From: Haoranjiania flava
Lineage (GTDB): Bacteria > Bacteroidota > Bacteroidia > Chitinophagales > Chitinophagaceae
Direction of reading: 5' to 3'
Assembly (NCBI RefSeq): GCF_025631005.1
Contig: NZ_JAOTPL010000005.1
Coordinates: 1 to 64,000, forward strand
Length of the DNA stretch: 64,000 bases
Below the pieces are notes generated by a model. It had not been told where the DNA came from, ran no database searches, and worked only from the letters and a program-made list of their open reading frames with translations. Below, in pieces: positions 1 to 7,473 of this stretch. A program made the position numbers and the translations under genes. How positions within the stretch are numbered: the first letter of the stretch is position 1; every line of letters begins with the position of its first letter.

Positions 1-126
1 TTCTGCAGCTTGACGCAGGCAGGGAATTTTAGCTCTACCGTTGATGCGAGAACCGAAGTTCAAATATAGCACAAAAGTTCAAACGGTGCAATTCACCCCT
101 GCTTGCGTTCAAACCGCTTGTTGTAG
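1..126 (-). other. attC-like recombination site 1 (cut by window edge)
   Basis: An imperfect inverted repeat pairs 10-24 (TTGACGCAGGCAGGG) with 97-112 (reverse complement TTGAACGCAAGCAGGG): one unpaired extra A and one mismatch, as in attC stems with an extrahelical base. The core GTTGTAG lies at 120-126. The outer core on the left should lie just beyond position 1, so the site is incomplete here. Confidence 0.7.
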
Positions 127-148
127 AATGGTGCATCACTATATTTAC

Positions 149-156
149 TAAATTTG
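149..156 (+). promoter_or_regulatory. candidate -7 box for the LysR-YeiH pair
   Basis: TAAATTTG fits the Bacteroidota -7 consensus TAnnTTTG exactly and ends 17 bases before the ATG at 174. No convincing -33 TTTG is seen at the usual distance. A promoter inside the cassette would be needed, because these genes run against the direction of the array. Confidence 0.35.
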
Positions 157-173
157 TGTTTTGGTCGAATATT

Positions 174-1055
174 ATGAATTATAAATTGAAAATTTTTAAA
201 GCAGTTGCCCAAACTCAAAGCTTTAGTTTGGCTGCTAAGCAATTACATATCTCACAACCTGCAGTTTCTAAGTGTATTAAGAACTTAGAGGAGATGTATG
301 GCAAAGCTTTTTTTGAAAGAAATGCTAACTCTATTTATTTGACCAAGGAAGGGGTGTTATTTCGAGAATACGCCGAACGAATCATTCAACTTTATGAAGA
401 ATTAGAAGATGAGTTTTTAGGCGAAAAGATTTTTTCCAACGAAGTTAGCATAGGAGCAAGTACAACGATAGCTAATTATATTTTGCCTAAACTGCTCATC
501 GCAATTCAGAAGAATTATCCGGAATTAAAAATCAATTTAGTAGTCGGAAACACCTTTGATATCCAACAGGCAGTGCTGAAAAAAGAAATAAACCTCGGCA
601 TTGTTGAGGGCGACAATCACAATACCCGACTTCAATACAGTAAATTTCTAGAAGATGAATTGGTGGTTGTTTCCAAGTATAACCAAGAAGATGCAGACAC
701 GATTAGTTTAACCGGGTTTATAAATTTGCCAATTGTTGGCCGCGAGGTGGGTTCAGGCACGAGAGAAGTGATAGAAAACGCCTTGCAAAAACATAACCTG
801 AGTATATCGGAATACCACGCTGTTCTTGGAAGTACAGAAAGCATTAAGAATTATTTATTAAACTCTAATGTTTTTTCGATTTTGTCCATACATTCAGTTG
901 AACAAGAATTAAAATCGGGCCAAATTAGGATTATAGATGTTGATGAATTGGAAATTAAACGATGGCTTTTTTTCATTACCCGCCAGGGATACCAATCTAA
1001 ACTAACCACTAAAATCCAAAATCTTCTTTCAAACACCTATAACCAAAAGGAATAG
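174..1055 (+). CDS. LysR-family transcriptional regulator
   Basis: 293 residues, full length for the family. The N-terminal winged helix-turn-helix is clear (residues about 13-50: FSLAAKQLHISQPAVSKCIK, then LEEMYGKAFFER). The rest is a periplasmic-binding-protein-like effector domain (VSIGASTTIANYILPKLL from about 90). A GTG at 156 is in frame, but ATG 174 gives the normal family start MNYKLKIF. It lies 65 bases upstream of a yeiH-type gene on the same strand, and LysR regulators are common partners of this exporter family, so it probably controls it. Both genes sit in one cassette but face the recombinase, opposite to the other cassettes. The effector is unknown. Confidence 0.9.
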   Translation: MNYKLKIFKAVAQTQSFSLAAKQLHISQPAVSKCIKNLEEMYGKAFFERNANSIYLTKEGVLFREYAERIIQLYEELEDEFLGEKIFSNEVSIGASTTIANYILPKLLIAIQKNYPELKINLVVGNTFDIQQAVLKKEINLGIVEGDNHNTRLQYSKFLEDELVVVSKYNQEDADTISLTGFINLPIVGREVGSGTREVIENALQKHNLSISEYHAVLGSTESIKNYLLNSNVFSILSIHSVEQELKSGQIRIIDVDELEIKRWLFFITRQGYQSKLTTKIQNLLSNTYNQKE

Positions 1056-1120
1056 ACTACAAGAAATCACTTTGGTGTTGTTGTAAAGATTATACTGTCC
1101 TTTGCAGGAAATTAATCGTT

Positions 1121-2050
1121 ATGACAAAGAAAAATATTGCTATCGCTGTTTACATACTGCTTACAGTTTGTGCGTTCTTGGGTTTTGTGAATAGTGCAGA
1201 AGCCTTGATTGGAGGTTTTTTAACGACCTTATTTCTTGGAAACCATTTTGAAAAGTTAAAGAGTAAACTCATCCATTGGCTCCTGGAAATTTCCGTTGTT
1301 GGTTTGGGATTTGGAATGTTTATAAAACAAACGCTTCAAACAGGCAAAGAAGGATTTGGGCTAACCGTTTTTACCATTTTTTCAACGATTATTTTAGGTT
1401 TCTTATTGACCAAACTTTTTAAATTAGATAAAAAACTGGGGGTTATGGTGTCTTCGGGAACTTCTATATGCGGAGGTAGTGCAATAGCCGCAGTTTCGTC
1501 TGTCATAAAAGCGAAGCCTAAACCTATTTCAATAGCTTTGGGCGTGGTGTTTTTTCTGAATGCTATTGCTTTGTTCGTTTTTCCGCCAATTGGTCATCTA
1601 TTCCATTTAAGCCAAAAACAATTTGGTTTATGGGCAGCCGTTGCCATTCACGATACGAGTTCTGTTGTGGGGGCATCTATGGAATATGGTCAAGAGGCAC
1701 TACAAGTTGCTACTACAGTAAAACTAGCAAGGGCTTTATGGATTATTCCTGTGTCCATACTATCGATGGTGTTTTTTAAGAGTAAAGGTGGAAAGATAAA
1801 AATCCCTTGGTTTATATTGCTTTTCATTTTGGCAATATTAATCAACTCCTATTTCAAATTACCTGAAACTTTAACCCATTCCATTACGTCGATTTCTAAA
1901 AGTTTGTTGGTTGTAACGCTTTTATTGATTGGAAGTAGTCTTTCAATAAAAGACATAAAAGAAACTGGTTTAAAACCCTTTCTGCTCGGAATTTTCTTAT
2001 GGATTTTTGTTTCTGTTACATCACTCTATCTTATCCTTGAAGTTATTTGA
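1121..2050 (+). CDS. YeiH/UPF0324 family putative sulfate exporter
   Basis: 309 residues with about nine to ten hydrophobic segments, the usual size for this integral membrane family. Family hallmarks are the glycine-rich stretch VSSGTSICGGSAIAAVSSVI (about residues 110-129) and AIHDTSSVVGASMEYG (about 175-190). The family is annotated as putative sulfate or sulfonate exporters largely from its context with sulfur regulators; the true substrate is not established. The stop codon lies 26 bases before the cassette end at 2076-2083. Together with the LysR gene it forms a two-gene unit carried in reverse in the array. Confidence 0.85.
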   Translation: MTKKNIAIAVYILLTVCAFLGFVNSAEALIGGFLTTLFLGNHFEKLKSKLIHWLLEISVVGLGFGMFIKQTLQTGKEGFGLTVFTIFSTIILGFLLTKLFKLDKKLGVMVSSGTSICGGSAIAAVSSVIKAKPKPISIALGVVFFLNAIALFVFPPIGHLFHLSQKQFGLWAAVAIHDTSSVVGASMEYGQEALQVATTVKLARALWIIPVSILSMVFFKSKGGKIKIPWFILLFILAILINSYFKLPETLTHSITSISKSLLVVTLLLIGSSLSIKDIKETGLKPFLLGIFLWIFVSVTSLYLILEVI

Positions 2051-2075
2051 TTTTTGTGGTGTTCCTCGGCACTTG

Positions 2076-2207
2076 CCTACAACGGATTAGGTATTTCTGT
2101 TGGCGGGGATTATTATAAATGGTTTTTGTAAATATCAAAATGAACAATTAGCGAAAATCTTCATGTTGTAAACTTCAGCCCCGCTAATAGAAATACTGTT
2201 ATGCCCA
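2076..2207 (-). other. attC-like recombination site 2
   Basis: Arms 2091-2108 (GTATTTCTGTTGGCGGGG) and 2179-2196 (reverse complement GTATTTCTATTAGCGGGG) match at 16 of 18 positions around a loop of about 70 bases. Outer cores are CCTACAAC (2076-2083) and GTTATGCCC (2198-2206). It closes the cassette that carries the two unknown genes to its right. Confidence 0.78.
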
Positions 2208-2216
2208 GTTTTTTTT

Positions 2217-2654
2217 CTACAATATTGTTTCAATACGTTCATTTGTCAAATCTTCATTTATCCATAAATACACTAAATTCATCGCCTTGTCAACGGTTTC
2301 TTTTGTAAGAAATAGTGCAATTACTAATTCAGGAATTCTATAATTATCGTAATATATATCATCTAACCAAGCAGAAATTAAATACTTTTCATTTTCTTCC
2401 AATGAAGTTTGTATAATTTTGATGTCATCCTGTATAATACGTATAGCTTTAGTTTTACTGTCGTTTACAAAAGTGAAAATTGGATTGGCATCATAAATTT
2501 TCTTTCCTTGTGCGTCAGAGTTTTTGAAAATTTCTGTTTCCTTCGTTAACTTTATTTGCAAGCGAGATTGAAGTTTTCTTTTCCAATAGCCCTGATTAAG
2601 ATTATAAATTCTTTTGTCCTCTGAATATTTGTCAAATAATAGTTTCTGCTCCAT
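2217..2654 (-). CDS. hypothetical protein, second gene of a cassette pair
   Basis: 145 residues, family not recognised. The N-terminal third is rich in Lys/Arg and aromatic residues (RIYNLNQGYWKRKLQSRLQI); the C-terminal half looks helical, with YLISAWLDDIYYDNYRIPEL and LVYLWINEDLTNERIETIL. There is no signal peptide or membrane segment, so it is probably cytosolic. It starts 2 bases after the stop of the 105-residue gene, so the two are likely co-translated and functionally linked, perhaps as a toxin-antitoxin or defence pair; that is only suggested by the two-gene cassette layout. The stop codon is 9 bases from the attC core at 2207. Confidence 0.65.
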   Translation of the reverse strand: MEQKLLFDKYSEDKRIYNLNQGYWKRKLQSRLQIKLTKETEIFKNSDAQGKKIYDANPIFTFVNDSKTKAIRIIQDDIKIIQTSLEENEKYLISAWLDDIYYDNYRIPELVIALFLTKETVDKAMNLVYLWINEDLTNERIETIL

Positions 2655-2656
2655 AA

Positions 2657-2974
2657 TTAGTTGTCATTTTGAGGATTATCAATAAATGCCACTCCTGCGT
2701 TTACTTCAATGTCAACTCTAATTTTTCTGTTTCTAAAGTCGTCATAATAAGACTTTTTCATTTGAGCAGAAACACCGTAACTTGGTGTTGACAATATTCG
2801 ATTCCTACATTGTTGTAAAGCATTTGTCCGTAAAACAAGTTCAGGATTTGTTAGTTGAGCTTGTAAATTATCAACGCTCGTAATACCCATATGTTTAAAA
2901 TGGTCAGTACTTAAAGCCCACGGTTCTGATTTTTCAGTTCCATTACCTTGCGCTTGTATTCGTCCTCTATTCAT
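2657..2974 (-). CDS. hypothetical protein, first gene of a cassette pair
   Basis: 105 residues, polar, no signal peptide or membrane segment. The N-terminus MNRGRIQAQGNGTEKSEPW resembles a group of small Bacteroidota proteins of unknown function that I recall only by this opening motif. The C-terminal part, KIRVDIEVNAGVAFIDNP, may be beta-rich. The ATG lies about 34 bases inside the cassette start (3008), typical of the short leaders of integron cassettes. It is followed after 2 bases by the 145-residue gene. Function unknown. Confidence 0.65.
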   Translation of the reverse strand: MNRGRIQAQGNGTEKSEPWALSTDHFKHMGITSVDNLQAQLTNPELVLRTNALQQCRNRILSTPSYGVSAQMKKSYYDDFRNRKIRVDIEVNAGVAFIDNPQNDN

Positions 2975-2999
2975 AATTGATATGATGTAGTTCTAAAAT

Positions 3000-3139
3000 T
3001 GGGCATAACGGTTTGCCGCTTGCCGCAGTGGGGGATTTCGGAGCACTTCACTGTCAACCAAGCACAAATGTTGATAGTAGCACTGCACTTGATTTAACCA
3101 CGTCAACCCCCATTGCGGCAAACGGCTGTTACCAGCTGC
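3000..3139 (-). other. attC-like recombination site 3
   Basis: Arms 3015-3034 (GCCGCTTGCCGCAGTGGGGG) and 3107-3126 (reverse complement GCCGTTTGCCGCAATGGGGG) match at 18 of 20 positions. Cores are GGGCATAAC (3001-3009) and GTTACC (3128-3133). The loop from 3036 (TTTCGGAGCAC, then ACTGTCAACCA) is nearly the same as in site 4. Confidence 0.82.
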
Positions 3140-3150
3140 CGTTTCTTCTG

Positions 3151-4836
3151 TCATTGAGGTATTCCTTTTCTATTTGTGTTGTCAATCCAGCTTTTAACCT
3201 TACCCATTAAGTCCCATACATCACCTGCTGTCGGTTTTGTGTAACCAGCAGTTTCAGGATTATCGCCCATTTTTGCAAAAATGTCAATTAACCAATTTGA
3301 ACCATGTCCAGTTGCGTTTAACTGTTTAAGCCAGCCCTCTAACTCACCTTGTCTAATTACAAACACGCCATATTCATCTAGTTGGTTAAAAAAGTTTGAA
3401 CAAGCCTCTTTGTCTTCACCGTTTAATAAATCAATTCCACCTGCGATTTTCCAGTTTTGTCCAGTGGTATTTAACGTATCATAAAGACTTTTTCTTTGGT
3501 TATGAAATGGCTGTTGATTTAATGTCGGGATAAAAGAACCGTCAAGAAGTTTTGTAAATACTTGTCCGCCTTCTTTTAATACATCAATATCAACTATACC
3601 AACAGTAGGAATGCCAAGTTCTCGTAATGGTTTTACAATTTCCCAAACGGTCTGTTTATTCTGAGCATTGATAAATAGACAATTATTTATTCCTCGTGGG
3701 TCATTTTCAGATAATAACCTTTCGTTTATTTCTTGATAAAATGCCCTATCAGAGTCCGCTTCGGTTACGATTACAGATTCAAAGAACAAACCGTTTAATA
3801 CTCCTGTTGAGCGTAACAATGGGTGACGCATTAAGTGAAGTATTTTGTCTTTAGGTAGAATACGTGAAGTTGGAATGCCATTTTTGTATGTCAGCCTTAC
3901 AATGTTGAGTGGTGCTCCTGATTGAATACAACCCATTAGAAAAGATGAACTGTGGGTAGCAACCAATAATCTCTTTTTTGATGTTCTTAATGAACGTCCT
4001 ATCTCTTTTCCAAGTTTGTTAGATAATGCTGGATGTAAAAATGCTTCTGGTTCATCTATTAATGTGATTTTTGGGTCACCTGCAAGAAGAGTTGTCATAA
4101 TACCAGAGAATGCCTTTACACCATCGCTTGCATCTTGAATGAGCAATGCTTTTTTATGAAAATTAATTGCTTCGTTCTCCCAGCCTTTTTCTTCTCTTTC
4201 TGTTGCAGGTTCAGTGTCCGATAGCCTTACCCTTAATTTTCCAATATGTGTAGGGTCTATCACATAGTATTTTCCGAAGGCTTCGTAAACAATTCTTCTC
4301 AACTCTTTTCGTAATGCATTATCTATAAATAGATGTGCAAGATGATTAATAGGAGTAGTTTGTAGGTCTCCGGCTTCTTGTTCCCTTAAAAGATTCAACC
4401 TGTTTGTTCCATCAAGACGCAAGGTGTATATGTTTAGAAAATTCTGATAATATCCTTGTCTGTTATTGGGATTTTGAGCTTCATTCACAAGTCTTTCTTT
4501 GTGAACTTGAAATCTTGCTGCTTGGTTGTCTTGCGGATTAACTTTGCCGATTAAAATATGCCCTGGATTAATATTTTCTCCTAATCTGGGTGTTTGTTCA
4601 ATTTTTGAAATTTCACTTTCTATTTCATCCTTTGTAAGGGAAGTGAAAATAATATTGTCAAGTATTAAGTCATTCGGTTGTCCATGTGTGTTTCGTGAAT
4701 ATTTTTCTATTTCGATAAGTATTCTACTTTTTCCTGAATTGTTTGGCCCAACAAAAACAGTAATAGGTGTCAAATCAATTTCAAGATTTGGTTGTCCTTG
4801 TGATGAACCTGATTTTAATTTTATTTTGTCTATCAT
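3151..4836 (-). CDS. OLD-family ATPase/TOPRIM nuclease
   Basis: 561 residues. The N-terminal ABC-type ATPase has a Walker A, TVFVGPNNSGKSRILIEI (about residues 26-43), Walker B ITLIDEPEAFLHPALSNKLG (about 258-277) and the His switch LLVATHSSSF. A TOPRIM-like domain follows: acidic VIVTEADSDRAFYQEI (about 352-367) and GIVDIDVLKEGG (about 408-419). This order is that of OLD (overcoming lysogenization defect) nucleases, which cut DNA and serve in anti-phage systems such as Gabija GajA. No GajB-like helicase is next to it, so it may act alone. It is the only gene of its cassette, with a leader of about 37 bases and 11-17 bases from its stop codon to the core of site 3. Confidence 0.82.
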   Translation of the reverse strand: MIDKIKLKSGSSQGQPNLEIDLTPITVFVGPNNSGKSRILIEIEKYSRNTHGQPNDLILDNIIFTSLTKDEIESEISKIEQTPRLGENINPGHILIGKVNPQDNQAARFQVHKERLVNEAQNPNNRQGYYQNFLNIYTLRLDGTNRLNLLREQEAGDLQTTPINHLAHLFIDNALRKELRRIVYEAFGKYYVIDPTHIGKLRVRLSDTEPATEREEKGWENEAINFHKKALLIQDASDGVKAFSGIMTTLLAGDPKITLIDEPEAFLHPALSNKLGKEIGRSLRTSKKRLLVATHSSSFLMGCIQSGAPLNIVRLTYKNGIPTSRILPKDKILHLMRHPLLRSTGVLNGLFFESVIVTEADSDRAFYQEINERLLSENDPRGINNCLFINAQNKQTVWEIVKPLRELGIPTVGIVDIDVLKEGGQVFTKLLDGSFIPTLNQQPFHNQRKSLYDTLNTTGQNWKIAGGIDLLNGEDKEACSNFFNQLDEYGVFVIRQGELEGWLKQLNATGHGSNWLIDIFAKMGDNPETAGYTKPTAGDVWDLMGKVKSWIDNTNRKGIPQ

Positions 4837-4864
4837 TTCTTATCTTTTTGATTCGTCTTAGGGT

Positions 4865-5002
4865 TGCAGGTAACGTTTTCGGGCTTTGCGTTCGGGCGGG
4901 TTTCGGAGCACAAAACTGTCAACCAGCACTGAACTTGAAAAGAAGCATCCCGATGCATCGGGACACGTCACCCCGCCTGACGCAAAACCCGTGTTAGCAC
5001 TC
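4865..5002 (-). other. attC-like recombination site 4
   Basis: Arms 4880-4900 (CGGGCTTTGCGTTCGGGCGGG) and 4972-4991 (reverse complement CGGGTTTTGCGTCAGGCGGG) pair with one extra unpaired base, the extrahelical base that defines strand choice in attC. Cores are GCAGGTAAC (4866-4874) and GTTAGCACTC (4993-5002). The loop also holds a perfect 16-bp palindrome, TCCCGATGCATCGGGA, at 4948-4963. Confidence 0.85.
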
Positions 5003-5006
5003 GTTT

Positions 5007-6455
5007 TTATTTTCGATTAAAATAGAAGTCCGCTGTCAATGAAGTCGATTCCCATGGTACTTGCGTGTCTTTTGACTTTTCCATTACCGCTTTTCGCACC
5101 TTTTGAAACAACTGAGTAATTGTCAAGTTGACTGATTTTATTTCTGCAATTAGTTCGCCAGTATATAACCCGTTTTTTCCTTCACCGTCTGATGCTGTCT
5201 TACCTGGTGATGTAGAGTAGGCAATTAATGAACCTTTTGGAGCGTCCATAACGGCAAAACCTCTCTGCGACAAATCTCTACCCCAACTACGTTCAAATGG
5301 ATTGTTACGGCAAGCATCAAGAATAATCAAGTTCACAGATGTTTTGGCGTTTTCCATATGGCTCAATATTCGGTCTACTTGAACACAGTCATATTCAACC
5401 GTTCTTTCACTTTTTAGATTCGCATCAACGGGTATCAGATAGTTTAACCCTTTTACTTGAACGCCATGACCCGCAAAATAAAATAGTCCTACATCATATT
5501 TTTCTAACTCAGTTCCGAAATCGTCTATTTTAATTTTTAAATCTTTCAGGTTTGGATTTTCTGCATACATCACGTCAAAACCTAATGATTCCAAATTCTG
5601 TTTTATAGCTACTGCATCGTTCAAAGGGTTTTCTAAAAGACCAGCGAATTCATATTGACTACATCCAACAACTAACGCAATTTTTCTTTGTTTTGCGTCA
5701 GCACTTGAAGTGGATGCGTTTCCCGCTGCAATTTCACGATAACCATATATTGGCTTTCCTGCGATTTTGGATTTTTCATAAAACTCAATTCCGCTTTCTG
5801 AAAGGTTTCGATTATATATTTCAATTAATTGACCTACTCCTTCATCGTCAGTTCTTGACACTGGATTAATTGTCAGGGATAGAAATTTCAAAAATATTTC
5901 TTCTTCGCAATGAAGTAAGTTAAATCGTCTGTCTGTGAAGACCCAATCATCTTCCCAATCATAATTCATAATTCTGTGCTTATGAATATCATCATATGCA
6001 TTGTCAAATCTTGAATCGAATGACGGCATTTTCGACAAATCAAAAATTCTATTTAAAAAATCAGGTTCTTCAAGTCTGCCAGACCATGAAATTTTATTTA
6101 ATGTAATTTCGTCAAAGATTGCTTGACGGACAATTATTGATATTTTCATTTGGACTTCTTTGTCAGTGTCAATTTTGGGATTCCACGAAATACTTCGGAT
6201 ATGCATACCCAAAGCAGTAGCAACTTCCATTAGTTGTGTTTCTATTATTTTAATTTCTTTTTGAAAATCGAGCTGGAGTTTCAAATAGTATTTTCCCGGT
6301 ATTCCGATTTGGGCATCCATTAAGTCAGTCATCCTGTCGCTACTCATTTCGAAAAGAGTGTCAACATATAATAAGTCAACACTACACTCAGAAATAAGTC
6401 GTGCAGAATCAAGTTCTCCAACGTCTTTTAACCACTTAAGTAATTCTTTTTGCAT
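5007..6455 (-). CDS. caspase-like (C14) peptidase with N-terminal domain
   Basis: 482 residues, cytosolic. The C-terminal half (about 258-480) is a caspase/metacaspase domain: RKIALVVGCSQYEFAGLLEN at the start, catalytic His in LFYFAGHGVQ and catalytic Cys in LIILDACRNNPFERSW. The N-terminal half is separate; the stretch LHCEEEIFLKFLSLTINPVS and LIEIYNRNLSESG recalls the AbiJ-type N-terminal domains found in abortive-infection proteins, but I am not sure of this. Caspase-like proteases with a sensor domain are common effectors of anti-phage suicide. It is the cassette nearest the recombinase, with ATG 22 bases inside the cassette and the stop 4 bases from the attC core. Confidence 0.85.
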   Translation of the reverse strand: MQKELLKWLKDVGELDSARLISECSVDLLYVDTLFEMSSDRMTDLMDAQIGIPGKYYLKLQLDFQKEIKIIETQLMEVATALGMHIRSISWNPKIDTDKEVQMKISIIVRQAIFDEITLNKISWSGRLEEPDFLNRIFDLSKMPSFDSRFDNAYDDIHKHRIMNYDWEDDWVFTDRRFNLLHCEEEIFLKFLSLTINPVSRTDDEGVGQLIEIYNRNLSESGIEFYEKSKIAGKPIYGYREIAAGNASTSSADAKQRKIALVVGCSQYEFAGLLENPLNDAVAIKQNLESLGFDVMYAENPNLKDLKIKIDDFGTELEKYDVGLFYFAGHGVQVKGLNYLIPVDANLKSERTVEYDCVQVDRILSHMENAKTSVNLIILDACRNNPFERSWGRDLSQRGFAVMDAPKGSLIAYSTSPGKTASDGEGKNGLYTGELIAEIKSVNLTITQLFQKVRKAVMEKSKDTQVPWESTSLTADFYFNRK

Positions 6456-6468
6456 GTCGTCCTAAAAT

Positions 6469-6611
6469 GAGTGCTAACATCCAAATATACGCAGTTCGTT
6501 TATTTATTAATTATATAGTTCGTTTATCAAATCTTCATTAACTTTATAATTGATTGATGTTGTGGGGATTGAAGTGAGTTTACATCATTTAGTAAATCAG
6601 ATAAACGAACT
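6469..6611 (-). promoter_or_regulatory. attI-like site with direct repeats and candidate cassette promoter
   Basis: The junction core GAGTGCTAAC is at 6469-6478. Beside it lie two direct repeats, AGTTCGTTTAT at 6493-6503 and 6517-6527 (24 bases apart), and an inverted third copy, GATAAACGAACT, at 6600-6611 just before the recombinase ATG. Integron attI sites carry such direct repeats as extra integrase binding sites next to the crossover core. On the - strand TATATTTG (6489-6482) matches the TAnnTTTG -7 box and would start transcripts about at the first cassette base, like a Pc promoter. No clear -33 box is seen. Confidence 0.6.
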
Positions 6612-6612
6612 T

Positions 6613-7449
6613 ATGGATCGGGATCAACTCCTTCATCGTTTTAAAAATATACTGATCACACAAAGATATAGTAATAACAGCATCAAGACCTACACCGGAT
6701 GTGTTAGTTATTTTTTATCCGTTTTTAAAAACTACAAGCCGGAGGATATCACCTTTGACCTGATAGAAAGATTCATCAACTGGCTGGTCAGCGAAAGAAA
6801 AATCAGCGCTTCCTATCAAAAACAAATGCTCTTTGCTACTGGTAAATTTTACCAGACCGTATTCGACAAAAAAATCAACCTGTATCCTCTCTATCCGCAA
6901 AGACAAGAGCATAAACTGCCTAAATATCTGTCTGCAAAGGAGGTTTCCAAAATTATTCAATCTACTCAAAACCTGAAACATAAAACAATTATTTCTGTAC
7001 TCTACGCGAGCGGCATGCGTTTGTCTGAGGTTATTCAACTAAAGCTATCAGATATTCATTCGGCAAACAAATGCATCCGGATCAATCAGGCAAAAGGTAA
7101 CAAAGAGCGCCTGGTAATCTTGTCTGATAAATTATTGATTCTGCTGCGGGAGTATTATAAAGTGTATCAACCGGAGCAATGGCTGTTCGAAGGCAACGCC
7201 GGCAGCCAGTATTCTGCAAAAAGTATTCAAAAGGTAGTAAGTGAGGCTGCTATAAAAGCGGGCATTCCGGTGCGCGTAACGCCTCATATGCTGAGACATA
7301 GTTTCGCTACTCATCTGCTAGAAAACGGTACCGACATCCGGCTTATCCAGGAACTGCTTGGACATAATTCAATAAAAACTACAGAAAAATATACAAAAGT
7401 TACTGACATATTTAAATCAAAAATAAAAACCCCTTTTGATTTTTTATAG
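6613..7449 (+). CDS. XerC/D-like tyrosine recombinase, probable cassette integrase
   Basis: 278 residues from ATG 6613; an in-frame TTG at 6550 would add 21 residues but runs through the attI-like repeats. The N-terminal SAM-like core-binding domain (about 1-95) includes RYSNNSIKTYTGCVSYFL. The catalytic domain has Arg in YASGMRLSEVIQL, Lys in QAKGNKERLVIL, HxxR in HMLRHSFATHLLENG, the second His in ELLGHNSIKTT and Tyr in EKYTKV, so it should be active. The C-terminus KIKTPFDFL resembles the SPLD ending of IntI enzymes, but the roughly 30-residue insertion that IntI carries before the HxxR box is absent. It is divergent from the cassettes, as intI genes are. Confidence 0.88.
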   Translation: MDRDQLLHRFKNILITQRYSNNSIKTYTGCVSYFLSVFKNYKPEDITFDLIERFINWLVSERKISASYQKQMLFATGKFYQTVFDKKINLYPLYPQRQEHKLPKYLSAKEVSKIIQSTQNLKHKTIISVLYASGMRLSEVIQLKLSDIHSANKCIRINQAKGNKERLVILSDKLLILLREYYKVYQPEQWLFEGNAGSQYSAKSIQKVVSEAAIKAGIPVRVTPHMLRHSFATHLLENGTDIRLIQELLGHNSIKTTEKYTKVTDIFKSKIKTPFDFL

Positions 7450-7473
7450 ACAAAAACCTCACTTTGCCTCGCC

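Larger units (their letters stand above)
1..7449. mobile_element. integron-like cassette array with tyrosine recombinase
   Basis: A recombinase gene at the right end is divergent from a row of short, self-contained gene cassettes. Cassette limits seen on the + strand are about 121-2082, 2083-3008, 3009-4873 and 4874-6477. In every one the 7-10 bases at one end recur as the reverse complement at the other end: GTTGTAG 120-126 with CTACAAC 2077-2083; GTTATGCCCA 2198-2207 with TGGGCATAAC 3000-3009; GTTACC 3128-3133 with GGTAAC 4869-4874; GTTAGCACTC 4993-5002 with GAGTGCTAAC 6469-6478. This is the rule for integron cassettes, where the inverse core of attC matches the cassette's own first bases. 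Spacing from stop codon to core is only 4-17 bases. The array probably continues left of position 1. That the recombinase moves the cassettes is inferred. Confidence 0.82.

Noticed and set aside
156..173. GTG start for the LysR gene
   Set aside because: It adds six residues not found in the family and overlaps a good -7 box.
4526..4997. Open frames on the + strand antisense to the OLD nuclease
   Set aside because: They mirror the coding strand of a clear ATPase/nuclease gene and the attC-like hairpin and have no features of their own.
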